Shown: in pieces, positions 32,320-41,263 of the stretch
How the letters are laid out: every line of letters starts with the position of its first letter
How positions within the stretch are numbered: position 1 is the first letter of the stretch
Origin: Xanthobacter agilis
GTDB taxonomy: Bacteria > Pseudomonadota > Alphaproteobacteria > Rhizobiales > Xanthobacteraceae
Direction of reading: 5' to 3'
Assembly (NCBI RefSeq): GCF_021730435.1
Contig: NZ_JABWGX010000005.1
Span: forward strand, 1 to 64,000
Length of the DNA: 64,000 bases
The notes under the pieces: generated by a model
The model's database searches: none
What the model was told of the DNA's origin: nothing
Seen by the model: the letters and a program-made list of their open reading frames with translations, nothing else
Translations under genes and position numbers: made by a program

Positions 32320-34611
32320 ATGAACGCAGGTGTGCCAGCGCACGAGCCGGTGCAGGGCGGCGCCACCCGCTATGCGGATTTCCTTCTGCTGGGGGGAGGT
32401 ATCGCCGGGGCTTCGGCGGCGGCGACCCTGAGGGCGGAGGGCGCCACCGGTTCGGTGATCATGCTCTCGGCGGAGAATGTGCCCCCCTACCACCACACGG
32501 CCCTGTCCAAGGGCCTGCTGCTGGGTGACGATCCGGAGGGGCGCATCTACATCCACCCGGACAGCTTCTACGCCGAAAACGACATTGCTCTGCTGTTGAG
32601 CACCAAGGTGCAGCGGATCGATAGCGCCAAACAGGAGGTGGTGACCACCACTGGCGAGCGCATCGGCTATGGCCAGCTTCTGGTCGCCACCGGCTCCAAA
32701 CCGCGCCCGCTCGATGTGGCGGGGGCCAATCTCTCCGGCGTCTTCACCCTGCGCCAGAAGACCGATGCCGATGCCATTCGCGCCGCCATGGTGGGCGCGT
32801 CGCGCGCGGTGGTTCTGGGCGGCAGCTATCTCGGCATGGAAATCGCCATGTCGCTGCTGGAGCGGGGCCTCAAGGTCACCATCATCGACCAGGGGCCGCG
32901 GCTTCTGCCGCACCTGGAGGCGCCGCGCCTCTCCCAATATTTCGAGCAATATGCCGAGGCGCGCGGGGCCACGCTTCTGCTCGGTGATTCCATCGCCGCC
33001 GTGCGCGGCCGCGGCAAGGTGGAGGGCGTGGAAACCGCCGGCGGGCGGCTGGTGCCGTGCGACCTGGTGGTGGTCTCCATCGGCGTGACACCAGCCACCT
33101 CCTTCCTCGCCGGCAGCGGCATCCCTCTCGACGACGAGGGCTATGTGCTGGTGGACGAGCAATTGCGCACCGGCGTCGCCAACGTGTATGCCGCCGGCGA
33201 CATCACCAACTTCCCCGACCCGGTGTTCGCTCGCCGCCGCCATCTCCAGCATTGGGACAATGCGGTGAAGCAGGGGCGCGTGGTCGCCCGCAACATGCTC
33301 GGCCGCCGGCTGCGCTATGACGAGGTGTCGTATTTTTACTGCGAGGTCGGCGATATCGGCTTCAACGTGCTCGGCGCCACCGAGGAAGCTGACAGCTGGA
33401 TTGCCCGCGGGTCCCTGGAGAAGGGATCGTTCGCCTTGTTCTACATGAAGGGCGATGTGCCGCGCGCCCTGTTCTCCGTGGGTCGTCCGCCCGACGAAAT
33501 CCGGGTGAGCGAGGGGCTGATCCGCTACCGCGTGGCCCTCGGTGACGTGAAGCACCGGCTGCGAGAGCCGGGCTTCGTGCTCGACCATATCCCCACCCAG
33601 ACCGCGCTGATCCTGCAAGGCGGGGGCGCGCTCGGCGCTTTCGAGTGCGGGGTGGTGAAGGCGCTGGAAGAGGAGGGCATTTTTCCGGACATCGTCGCCG
33701 GGGTGTCCATCGGGGCGCTGAATGGGGCGGTGATCGCGGGCAATCCGCGCCATGCGACGCAGGCCCTGGAATCGTTCTGGAACGATCTGTCGGTGACCAC
33801 GCCCCAACTGCCCTTCGTCGAGATGCGCCGCGCGGCGGCGGCATCCAAGATCCTGACCATGGGCGTGCCCAATTTCTTCACCCCCCGCTGGGTGATCCCG
33901 CCCAAGGGTCCGGAGGACTGGCCCGCCAATTGGACCAGCTATTACGACACCTCGCCCATGAAGGCGTTGCTTTCGAAATATGTTGATTTTTCCACTCTCA
34001 AGGATAGTCCGGTGCGCCTTCTGATGAGCGCGGTGAATGTCACTACCGCGGCGCTCGAAGTGTTCGACAGCTATGTGGATGACCTCACCGCCGATCATGT
34101 GTTGGCGAGCGGCAGCCTGCCGCCGGGCTTCCCCTGGACCATCGTCGACGGCAAGGCCTATTGGGACGGCGGCATCATCAGCAATTCGCCCCTGGACCTG
34201 CTGCTCGAGCGCTGCGGGCCGGACGGCAAGCGGGTGTTCATCGTCGATCTGTTCTCCGGGCGCCGCGCCTTGCCCGCCAATATGATGGAGGTTTTCGCGC
34301 GGCGCGACGAGATCGTTTACTCCGAGCGGGTGCAGAGTGATCTGCACTACCGGGAGCAGATCGAATATTACCGCAAGCTCGTGGATCATCTGCTCTCGCG
34401 CCTGGACGAGGCCGAGGCGGCGAAGGTGAAGCGTCTGCCGGCCTTCATCCAGCTCATGGGGGACGGCGCGGCGAGCACCATCACCCGCATCGTGCGCCAG
34501 GGACAGACCGGAGAGCATGCCTCGCGCGATTACGACTTTTCCGATCTCGCGATCCAGACCAACACGGCGGAGGGCTATGCGGAAGCCAAGCGCACCCTGG
34601 AGCGGGCCTGA
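32320..34611 (+). CDS. Fusion of FAD/NAD oxidoreductase and patatin-like phospholipase
   Basis: This 763-residue protein joins two enzymes. Residues about 15-410 form a pyridine-nucleotide-disulfide oxidoreductase of the ferredoxin-reductase/AIF type. The FAD site is LLLGGGIAGASAAATL, the NAD site VVLGGSYLGMEIAMSLLERG, and the second FAD motif VYAAGDITNF; no CxxC redox pair is visible. Residues about 425-763 are a patatin lipase with a DUF3734-like end. It has oxyanion glycines in LQGGGALGAFECG, nucleophile Ser463 in GVSIG and Asp616 in WDGG. Both halves keep their key residues and there is no frame break. The ATG has GAGGGG upstream. Stand-alone DUF3734 patatins are linked with hydroxybutyrate metabolism; why one is tied to a flavoprotein is unknown. 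Confidence 0.9.
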   Translation: MNAGVPAHEPVQGGATRYADFLLLGGGIAGASAAATLRAEGATGSVIMLSAENVPPYHHTALSKGLLLGDDPEGRIYIHPDSFYAENDIALLLSTKVQRIDSAKQEVVTTTGERIGYGQLLVATGSKPRPLDVAGANLSGVFTLRQKTDADAIRAAMVGASRAVVLGGSYLGMEIAMSLLERGLKVTIIDQGPRLLPHLEAPRLSQYFEQYAEARGATLLLGDSIAAVRGRGKVEGVETAGGRLVPCDLVVVSIGVTPATSFLAGSGIPLDDEGYVLVDEQLRTGVANVYAAGDITNFPDPVFARRRHLQHWDNAVKQGRVVARNMLGRRLRYDEVSYFYCEVGDIGFNVLGATEEADSWIARGSLEKGSFALFYMKGDVPRALFSVGRPPDEIRVSEGLIRYRVALGDVKHRLREPGFVLDHIPTQTALILQGGGALGAFECGVVKALEEEGIFPDIVAGVSIGALNGAVIAGNPRHATQALESFWNDLSVTTPQLPFVEMRRAAAASKILTMGVPNFFTPRWVIPPKGPEDWPANWTSYYDTSPMKALLSKYVDFSTLKDSPVRLLMSAVNVTTAALEVFDSYVDDLTADHVLASGSLPPGFPWTIVDGKAYWDGGIISNSPLDLLLERCGPDGKRVFIVDLFSGRRALPANMMEVFARRDEIVYSERVQSDLHYREQIEYYRKLVDHLLSRLDEAEAAKVKRLPAFIQLMGDGAASTITRIVRQGQTGEHASRDYDFSDLAIQTNTAEGYAEAKRTLERA

Positions 34612-35524
34612 GCGGCCTGGCGGGGCCGCATTTTGGCTCAGGCCGGTGCGGACCGGCTTCCACGACCAGCGCGCGGCGCTTGGCGGTTGCGTGACGGTGG
34701 GGGTGGCGGACCGCCGTCGGAGCGGCCTGGCCCCGCAGGGCACGCGGGATGGGGTGGAGGTGCGAGGACAGCGTCGGTCCGTCCGAGGGGTACCCGTGGC
34801 GCCGGATCCCGGCACGCCGCCATCGTCCTACTGCCATCGTCTTACCGCTATGGTCTTGCCGCGGCAGTGAGATATCGGGCCGGACGGTGATATGGGGGCT
34901 CACCATCCGGCCCGCTAACCCATGCCGGTCAGGGCTTGGCACGGGTAGCTCAATTCACATCGAGTTGGTCCGCTCGTCTCTGCGTCGGCGGCCAACAGCA
35001 CACGTTCTGATTATTTTAGCAATTTTTTACAGGAACGGAAAGAATGTATTCCGCGTGTTTTTGCGGTATTCCGTGGCCATCAATAGACGGCGCTATATTC
35101 AAATATATACAATGAATTCCAGTCTTACGTTGTATTTGAGGGTTATGTTGCGGGGCCTCTTCGCCATGCCTCTCATTTGCGGCGTGGTGTCCATTTAGGA
35201 AGGTTTCCGTAGCGATCATCTACTGCGCCACCAGTGATGTCGTGTCATGTATGCCTGTGATTCGCCTTCGCGGTCGGCTTTGCCCTGCGACATCGGTCCG
35301 AACGCGGCGCGACCAGCGCGGCGGCCGTTCCGCGAGGGTCGGGAGCGGGATGGGACACTGCGGCTGCGTATGGAATGGACCCGCGCGGCTATTCCAGCGC
35401 TTAATAGCGTGATGGTTTGCTGAAAAAATATGCAATTCGCTTATGCGGCTTGAAAATGGGCGGAGAAACGACACATGACTGTCGCAAGCCCTGTAGAGCC
35501 GGGGCGGTCGCCCGGTGGCCTCCC
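34612..35524. other. 913-bp region without a convincing gene
   Basis: The first part is GC-rich. It opens with a 9-bp inverted repeat, GGCCTGAGC (34605-34613, overlapping the previous stop) and GCTCAGGCC (34636-34644), a possible terminator. About 34990-35210 is strikingly AT-rich compared with the window, holding ATATATAC-like stretches and a 28-codon hydrophobic frame at 35111-35197 that I do not trust as a gene. The right end must contain the promoter of the sensor-kinase gene. No tRNA or repeat was found. The AT-rich island could be a remnant of transferred DNA. Confidence 0.5.
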
Positions 35525-37024
35525 ATGACCCAGCTTTCGAATAGCCATTACCGGACCGCATTCGAGAATGCGAGCGACGCCATCTTCATTCACGACCCCG
35601 AGGATGGGCACATCCTCGAGGCGAATGAGACGTCGGAATTGCTCACTGGCTATAGCCGGTCCGAATTGCTGTCCATGACCGTGGCGGGCATCAGCCCGGC
35701 GCGCACGCCTTTCAGCCTGGATCAGGCCTTGCGCCGCATCCGCCGCGCCACCGAGCAGGGCGGTTACACCTTCGAATGGACGATCCAGCCACGGGGCGGC
35801 GACGAGCTGCCGGTGGAGGTGAACCTGAAGCTGATTACGGTGGAAGGGCGCGGCCTGGTCTTGGCGCTGTTTCGCGACATCCGAGAGCGCAAGCTGTACG
35901 AGGAGCGCCTGATTGCACGCGAGGCGCATTTCCGCCGGCTGATCCAGCATTCCTCCGATGGCATCGCCATCGTGCTGCCCAATGGGCGGCTGCGTTATGT
36001 GTCGCCTTCGGTCTCGACGGTGCTCGGCTACGATGAACGCCGCGCCACCGGCCGCAACGTGCTGGACTACATCCACCCGAGCGACATCGAGCGTATTCGC
36101 CGCCTCTTGAGGCGTGAGGGCTCCCAGTGCCCGGACGCCGACGTGGCGCACCACGTCACCTACCGCATTCTCCACCGGGACGGCGGCTGGCGGCATCATG
36201 AGGCGACGGTGAAGGATCTGGTGCGCGCCTCGGAAATGGAAGGCATCCTCGTCAACTACCGCGACGTGACCGAGCGCGTGGAGGCCGAGCGCAAGGCGCG
36301 CGAGCGCGAACGGGAGCTGGAGCATGTGGCGCGGTGCCGCTCCATGGGCGAGCTGGCGTCGGCGCTGGCGCACGAGCTGAACCAGCCGTTCGCCGCCATC
36401 GGCAATTACATCGGCGGCTGCATCCACCGGCTGGAAAGCGGCCGCTTCGATCCGGGTGAAACCTTGACCGCCCTGCGCGAGGTGAACGCCCAGGCCGAGC
36501 GCGCCGGGCGCATCATGAGCTCCATCCTCAACTTCACCCGTCGCAACGATCCCCAGCGCCAGCAGGTGGACGTGAACGCAATGGTGCGGGACGTGGCGTC
36601 CTTTATCGACCTGAAGGCGGAGCGTTCCGATGCGCGGGTGGAATATCGCTTCAGCGCCACGCCGGTCGGCACGGTGGCCGATCCCATCCTGATCGAGCAG
36701 GTGATCCTCAACATTGCCTTCAACGGCATCGAGGCCATGGCCGGTACCGAGCCAGGGCGGCGCATTCTGCGCATCGCCACCGATCGGCTGCCGCGGGCGG
36801 TCCGCATCTCGATCGAGGACAATGGCCACGGCCTGCCGCGCATGAACCCCGATCAGATTTTCGACGCCTTCTACACCACCAAGAAGGAAGGGCTGGGCAT
36901 CGGCCTCGCCTTATGCCGCACCATCGTCGATTCCCACGCCGGGCACATGTGGGCGACGTCCGGAGCCACCGGCACGGTGTTCCATGTGGCATTGCCGGTC
37001 GCCAAGGAGGAGGGCCACGCATGA
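35525..37024 (+). CDS. PAS-PAS sensor histidine kinase (FixL/StyS-like)
   Basis: This 499-residue kinase has two PAS domains (about 5-130, beginning YRTAFENASDAIFIHDPEDGHILEANE, and 135-265, FRRLIQHSSDGIAIVLPNGRLRYVSPSVSTVLGYD). A short coiled segment (AERKARERERELEHVARC) follows, then HisKA and ATPase domains. The phosphorylated His283 is in LASALAHELNQPFAAIGNYIGGC, the FixL/DctB-type H-box. The N box is VILNIAFNGIEAM and the G boxes EDNGHGLP and GLGIGLALCRTIV. There is no membrane segment, so sensing is cytoplasmic. I chose the ATG at 35525; a TTG at 35417 is less likely. It overlaps the response regulator by four bases and precedes the catabolic operon, the same plan as StyS/StyR or TodS/TodT, but the heme-binding residues of FixL were not identified. 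Confidence 0.9.
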   Translation: MTQLSNSHYRTAFENASDAIFIHDPEDGHILEANETSELLTGYSRSELLSMTVAGISPARTPFSLDQALRRIRRATEQGGYTFEWTIQPRGGDELPVEVNLKLITVEGRGLVLALFRDIRERKLYEERLIAREAHFRRLIQHSSDGIAIVLPNGRLRYVSPSVSTVLGYDERRATGRNVLDYIHPSDIERIRRLLRREGSQCPDADVAHHVTYRILHRDGGWRHHEATVKDLVRASEMEGILVNYRDVTERVEAERKARERERELEHVARCRSMGELASALAHELNQPFAAIGNYIGGCIHRLESGRFDPGETLTALREVNAQAERAGRIMSSILNFTRRNDPQRQQVDVNAMVRDVASFIDLKAERSDARVEYRFSATPVGTVADPILIEQVILNIAFNGIEAMAGTEPGRRILRIATDRLPRAVRISIEDNGHGLPRMNPDQIFDAFYTTKKEGLGIGLALCRTIVDSHAGHMWATSGATGTVFHVALPVAKEEGHA

Positions 37025-37689
37025 GCTTGCAGCCGCGCGCCGATTCATCAAGCCCCGCTCCGGTGCCCGTGGTGTACATCGTGGACGACGACGACGCGGT
37101 ACGGACGTCCTTGCGTTTCCTGCTGGAATCGGTGGGCTGCGAGCTGAGGGTGTCGGCCGGCGGCGGGGAGTTCCTGGATGCCTATGACCCGCGTCGTCCG
37201 GGCTGCGTGGTGCTGGACGTGCGCATGCCGCTGATGGGCGGCTTCGATCTGCAAAAGGAGTTGCTGCGGCGGAACGCGCCGCTGCCCATCGTCTTCATCA
37301 CCGGCCACGGGGATGTGCCCATGTCGGTGCGGGCGTTGAAGGGCGGCGCCTTCGATTTCATCCAGAAGCCGTTCAACTACCAGGTGATGATCGACACCAT
37401 CCAGGCCGCGCTGGCGGAGGGGGTGCGCCTTTTCACCGAGGCGCAGCGCAACTCGCGGCGCGCCGCCCGGCTGCTGTCGCTGTCGCCGCGCGAACGGTCG
37501 GTGCTTGACCTCATGATCGAGGGGCACCAAACCAAGCAGATCGCTCACGAGCTCGGCATCAGCCCCAAGACGGTGGAGGTGCATCGCGCCAATATTCGCC
37601 AGAAACTGGGCACCGACAGCCTCGCGAAGATCATGCAGATCGTGTTCGGTGTGAAGCCGTCGGCTGGGGAACTTCCCGATCGCCCTTAG
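37021..37689 (+). CDS. FixJ/StyR-type response regulator
   Basis: This 222-residue regulator has a receiver domain (about 15-130) with acidic pocket VDDDD, phospho-acceptor Asp66 in VVLDVRMP, and IQKPF carrying the conserved Lys. The LuxR-type DNA-binding domain (about 155-215) has LSPRERSVLDLMIEGHQTKQIAHELGISPKTVEVHRANI. It starts within the kinase gene (ATGA overlap), so the two are translationally coupled. Its stop codon lies within a palindrome that faces the catabolic operon 138 bp downstream, a likely binding site. It is the expected activator of genes 37828-46008. Confidence 0.93.
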   Translation: MSLQPRADSSSPAPVPVVYIVDDDDAVRTSLRFLLESVGCELRVSAGGGEFLDAYDPRRPGCVVLDVRMPLMGGFDLQKELLRRNAPLPIVFITGHGDVPMSVRALKGGAFDFIQKPFNYQVMIDTIQAALAEGVRLFTEAQRNSRRAARLLSLSPRERSVLDLMIEGHQTKQIAHELGISPKTVEVHRANIRQKLGTDSLAKIMQIVFGVKPSAGELPDRP

Positions 37690-37701
37690 GGAAAACCCCT
37701 A
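37687..37701. promoter_or_regulatory. Candidate response-regulator site before the catabolic operon
   Basis: TAGGG and CCCTA are perfect inverted arms around AAAAC (37687-37701), starting at the TAG stop of the regulator gene and 126 bp before the first operon gene. FixJ-family activators of aromatic catabolism bind short palindromes at such distances. Only one copy was seen. Confidence 0.4.
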
Positions 37702-37827
37702 GTCGTCTGCGATCGTCCCCAATTGAGAGGACTCATTCCAGCTTTCTAAAGTGACTCCAGAACCCGCGATATTGCGGGCGTCAGCCAGAGCTTAAATCCG
37801 GCGGCGAAACCTGACACTGGGGTCACG

Positions 37828-38709
37828 ATGTCTCACACAGCACAGCGCATTTGTCTTGCCGTATCGTTGGTATTCTGTGGCGCCGGTGCCGCGCACGCCA
37901 CCGAGGGCGGCGGTGGCGCCTATCCCAACGGCGCCGAAAGCTTCATGACCGGCTATCTGCCGCCGCCCGGCTTCTATGTTGTCAGCTACAACGAGTACTA
38001 TACCGCAAGCAGCTTCAAGAACAGCAGCCCCATCTTCAACGATTTCAGCGTCGATGTGGCGGCCACCGTGTTCCGCGCGATCTATGTGAGCGACGTGCAG
38101 GTCTTCGGTGCCAATTGGGCGATGCATGCGTTCCTGCCCATCGCCAGCGTGGATGCCGCATTCGGCGGCATGTCTGGCCGCTCCTCCGGCATCGGCGACA
38201 TCATCATCGATCCGTTCATCCTGGGCTGGCACTTCGGCGAGTGGAATGTCGTCACCGGATTCGACATCACCTTGCCTACTGGAAAGTATGACCCGGAGTC
38301 CATCGCCAATCCTGGCCGGAATTATTTCACGTTCACGCCCGTCTTCGCCTTCACCTACCTGAACAAGGAGGGGTGGGAGCTTTCCGCGAAGATCATGTAT
38401 GACTTCAATACAGAGAACCAGGACACCAACTACCAGTCAGGCCAGGAACTGCATACGGACTTCGTGGCGGCGAAGCATTTCGGACCGTTCGCCATCGGCG
38501 TCGGCGGCTATGCCTACAAGCAGACCACGCCCGACAGTGGCCTTGGCGCGGTGTTCGGTGGGTTCGAGGGGCAGGCGGTCGCTCTTGGTCCGCAGCTCAT
38601 GTACACGTCCGGAAAAATCACGGCCGTGGCGAAATTCATGAGCGAATTCGCGGTCGAAAACCGGCCGCAGGGCGACAAGATCTGGATCAACATCGTCGCC
38701 GCCTTCTGA
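37828..38709 (+). CDS. Outer-membrane channel, phenol-degradation MetA/SphA type
   Basis: This 293-residue protein has a signal peptide (to about residue 25, cleavage after AHA) and a beta-barrel of aromatic-rich alternating strands ending in phenylalanine (VAAF), the outer-membrane assembly signal. The beginning TEGGGGAYPNGAESFMTGYLPPPGFYVVSYNEYY is typical of the phenol_MetA_deg/SphA family, found next to operons for uptake and breakdown of aromatic or other hydrophobic compounds. It is the first gene of the operon and probably lets the substrate across the outer membrane. No gene symbol is warranted. Confidence 0.88.
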   Translation: MSHTAQRICLAVSLVFCGAGAAHATEGGGGAYPNGAESFMTGYLPPPGFYVVSYNEYYTASSFKNSSPIFNDFSVDVAATVFRAIYVSDVQVFGANWAMHAFLPIASVDAAFGGMSGRSSGIGDIIIDPFILGWHFGEWNVVTGFDITLPTGKYDPESIANPGRNYFTFTPVFAFTYLNKEGWELSAKIMYDFNTENQDTNYQSGQELHTDFVAAKHFGPFAIGVGGYAYKQTTPDSGLGAVFGGFEGQAVALGPQLMYTSGKITAVAKFMSEFAVENRPQGDKIWINIVAAF

Positions 38710-38740
38710 TTTTTCATACGTCTTCCTGGAGTTCAAGATC

Positions 38741-40039
38741 ATGCCGGCTTTGCCCGTCATCGATGTGTTTTCCTATTCCGGCGGCATCGTCGGCCCCTCC
38801 GTTCCCATGCTTGGCCCGGTGGCCGATGGCGGCACCATCCGCACCGGAACGCCCCCCGGCTGTTGGGGCCCCATGATTACGCCAAAGTTCCAGGGCGGGC
38901 ATGAGGTGACCCAGCCGGTCGCGGTCGAGGGGGCCGAGGTGGGCGACGCGGTCGCCATCAAGATCCGCAAGATGCAGGTCACCTCGCTCGCCACCGCCTC
39001 GGGGGTGATGGAATTCGTGGAAGGGCGCTATCGCGGCGATCCCTTCGTCGCCAAGCTGTGCCCCGTCTGCGGCACCATGAGCCCGCCGAGCCATGTGGAG
39101 GGCATCGGCGACGAGGCGATCCATTGCGATGTGTGCGGCTCGGAGGTGAACGCGTTCCGCGTCTCCAACGGCTATGTGATCGTGCTGGACCGGGAGGCGG
39201 GCGTCAGCCTCACCGTGAGCAAGGCGGTGGCGGAGACGCTGGCGGGCGAGGCGAGCACCTTCTCCGCGCTGCCGGAACTGGCGCAGCAGCATTCCGTCCT
39301 CACCCTCGCCCATGCCGACATCGCGGGCCTTGCCGCCCACATGCAGCCGTTCCTGGGCAATATCGGCACCACCCCATCGGCGGACCTTCCGGACTCCCAC
39401 AATGCGGGCGATTTCGGTTCCTTCCTCATCGACGCGCCCCACACATACGCGCTGACGGCGGAGGCGCTCGCCGCCGCCAAGACCGATGGCCACATGGACA
39501 CCAATTCGGTGCGGGAAGGGGCGGTCCTGATCTGCCCGGTGAAGGTGAAGGGCGCCGGCATCTACATGGGCGACATGCACGCCCAGCAGGGCAACGGCGA
39601 GATCGCGGGCCACGCCACCGACGTCTCCGGCGAGACCGAGGTGGAGGTGGAGGTCATCAAGGGGCTCGGCATCGACGGCCCCATCCTGCTGCAGCGCCCC
39701 GACGACCTGCCCCCCATGGCGCGGCCCATGACCGGAGCCCAGAAGGCGGCGGTGAAGGCGCTGGGCGCCCGCTATGGGCAGATGGAGGTGGAGGAGAACG
39801 GCCCCATCACCTTCATCGGCTCCGCCGCCAACCTCAATGACGCCACCAGGAACGGCCTGGAGCGCGCCGCCGCCATCACGGGCCTGCCCTACGACGAGAT
39901 CCTGAACCGGGCCACCATCACCGGCTCCATCGAGATCAGCCGTCTGCCGGGCGTGGTGCGCGTCACCTTCCTCTGCCCCATGCCGATCCTGGAGCGCCTC
40001 GGGATCGCCCATCTCGTGCGCGCGCAATACGGACTTTGA
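38741..40039 (+). CDS. FmdA/AmdA-type acetamidase/formamidase family amidase
   Basis: This 432-residue protein resembles acetamidases/formamidases of the FmdA_AmdA family, which hydrolyse small amides to acid and ammonia. Family-like segments are TIRTGTPPGCWGPM, IKIRKMQV, NAGDFGSFLIDAP, CPVKVKGAGIYMGDMHAQQGNGEIAGHATD and the LSRLPGVVRVTFLCPM region near the end. Cys107, Cys110, Cys129 and Cys132 (CPVC and CDVC) look like a zinc-ribbon insertion. The ATG at 38741 follows GGAG by 12 bases. It sits between the channel gene and the Rieske oxygenase gene, so its amide is likely an intermediate or substrate of this pathway; an N-formyl or carboxamide compound is a guess. Confidence 0.87.
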   Translation: MPALPVIDVFSYSGGIVGPSVPMLGPVADGGTIRTGTPPGCWGPMITPKFQGGHEVTQPVAVEGAEVGDAVAIKIRKMQVTSLATASGVMEFVEGRYRGDPFVAKLCPVCGTMSPPSHVEGIGDEAIHCDVCGSEVNAFRVSNGYVIVLDREAGVSLTVSKAVAETLAGEASTFSALPELAQQHSVLTLAHADIAGLAAHMQPFLGNIGTTPSADLPDSHNAGDFGSFLIDAPHTYALTAEALAAAKTDGHMDTNSVREGAVLICPVKVKGAGIYMGDMHAQQGNGEIAGHATDVSGETEVEVEVIKGLGIDGPILLQRPDDLPPMARPMTGAQKAAVKALGARYGQMEVEENGPITFIGSAANLNDATRNGLERAAAITGLPYDEILNRATITGSIEISRLPGVVRVTFLCPMPILERLGIAHLVRAQYGL

Positions 40040-40050
40040 GGAGTATTTCC

Positions 40051-41253
40051 ATGTCTGAGACCCAGCAGAAGTGGGCCACCGCCTACCCGGAGCTCGGCAC
40101 TGGCCCCATTCCGGTGGAGCCCTGCGTGTCTCCGGCCTTCTTCGACGCCGAAATGGCGAAGGTATTCAAGAAGGCCTGGCTGAAGGTGGCGCGGGTGGAG
40201 GAAATCCCCAACGCCGGCGATTTCAAGGTGAAGAAGCTCTCGTTCGCCCATACCTCGGTCATCCTGATCCGGGGCAAGGATGGCGCCATCCGCGGCTTCC
40301 ACAACACCTGCTCCCATCGCGGCAACAAGGTGGTGGTGGAGACCGGCGACGAGACCTTCGGGTCCAGCAAGGCGGCGGTGGTGACCTGCCGGTTCCATGG
40401 CTGGGTCTATGATGCCAAGGGCGATCTGGTCTCGGTGCCGGAGGAAGAGAAGTTCCACGCCTGCTTCCATCGCGGCGAGAACGGCCTTGCCCCCGTGCGG
40501 ACCGAGGTGTGGGCCGGCTTCGTCTTCGTCAACCTGGATGCGGAGGGCAAGGAGAGCCTCACCGATTTCCTGGGCGGCATCGGCCGGCACCTCGGCGCCT
40601 ATCCTTACGAGAAGATGCCGCGCGCCTATGCCTACAATACGGTGCTGAACTGCAACTGGAAGGTCGCCCACGACGCGTTCGCGGAAGCCTATCACGTGGC
40701 CACCATCCACGCCGGCTCGTTCCCGAACGTGTTCACCTCCGGCCTCCAGAACGTGCAGCTGTTCGGGCCCCACCGCACCACGGCCATCTGCCTGTCCATG
40801 AATGCGGAAGCGAAGCCGGTGGCCAAGCTCGCCAATGCCATCACCGGCGCTTCGCTGGTCACCAATCGCGGCGCCTCCATGCTGCCGCCCACCGTCAATC
40901 CGGATCGCCGGCCCGACTTCTCCTTCGAATTGTCGGTGCTGTTCCCGAACCTGCTGCTGCATGTTTCCGAAGGCATCTGGTTCACCCACCAGTTCTGGCC
41001 GCTGGCCCACAACAAGACCCGCTGGGAAGGTCGCTATTATCTGCCCGCGCCGAAGACCAATTCGGAAGTCTGGGCGCAGGAGTTCTCCCAGGTGCTCCAG
41101 CGCAATGCGTGGCTCGAGGATACCGCGACCATGGAGGACACGCAGGACGCCCTCGAATCCGGCGCCAAGACCGTCATGCACCTTCAGGATGACGAGGTAC
41201 TGATCCGCCACGGCTACCACGCCCTCGAACAGTTCATGACCGCGGCCGAGTGA
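40051..41253 (+). CDS. Rieske non-heme iron oxygenase, catalytic subunit
   Basis: This 400-residue subunit inserts oxygen into an aromatic or related substrate, fed with electrons by the ferredoxin and reductase at the operon end. The Rieske [2Fe-2S] ligands are Cys87, His89, Cys113 and His116 (CSH, CRFHGW). The mononuclear iron site is AEAYHVATIH, with His215 and His220. The bridging acid before it is Glu212, whereas most ring-hydroxylating dioxygenases have Asp there; carnitine oxygenase CntA also uses Glu. The third iron ligand, usually a Asp/Glu near residue 350, was not pinned down. The ATG at 40051 has GAGGAG upstream. No classical beta subunit follows, although the NTF2-like protein at 41599 has the same fold. 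Confidence 0.93.
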   Translation: MSETQQKWATAYPELGTGPIPVEPCVSPAFFDAEMAKVFKKAWLKVARVEEIPNAGDFKVKKLSFAHTSVILIRGKDGAIRGFHNTCSHRGNKVVVETGDETFGSSKAAVVTCRFHGWVYDAKGDLVSVPEEEKFHACFHRGENGLAPVRTEVWAGFVFVNLDAEGKESLTDFLGGIGRHLGAYPYEKMPRAYAYNTVLNCNWKVAHDAFAEAYHVATIHAGSFPNVFTSGLQNVQLFGPHRTTAICLSMNAEAKPVAKLANAITGASLVTNRGASMLPPTVNPDRRPDFSFELSVLFPNLLLHVSEGIWFTHQFWPLAHNKTRWEGRYYLPAPKTNSEVWAQEFSQVLQRNAWLEDTATMEDTQDALESGAKTVMHLQDDEVLIRHGYHALEQFMTAAE

Positions 41254-41263
41254 GGACGAACCG

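Noticed and set aside
34749-35198. 149-codon frame in the AT-rich gap
   Set aside because: Mixed composition with no domain, and the frame spans GC-rich and AT-rich DNA with no codon bias. A 28-residue hydrophobic end is not enough to call a gene.
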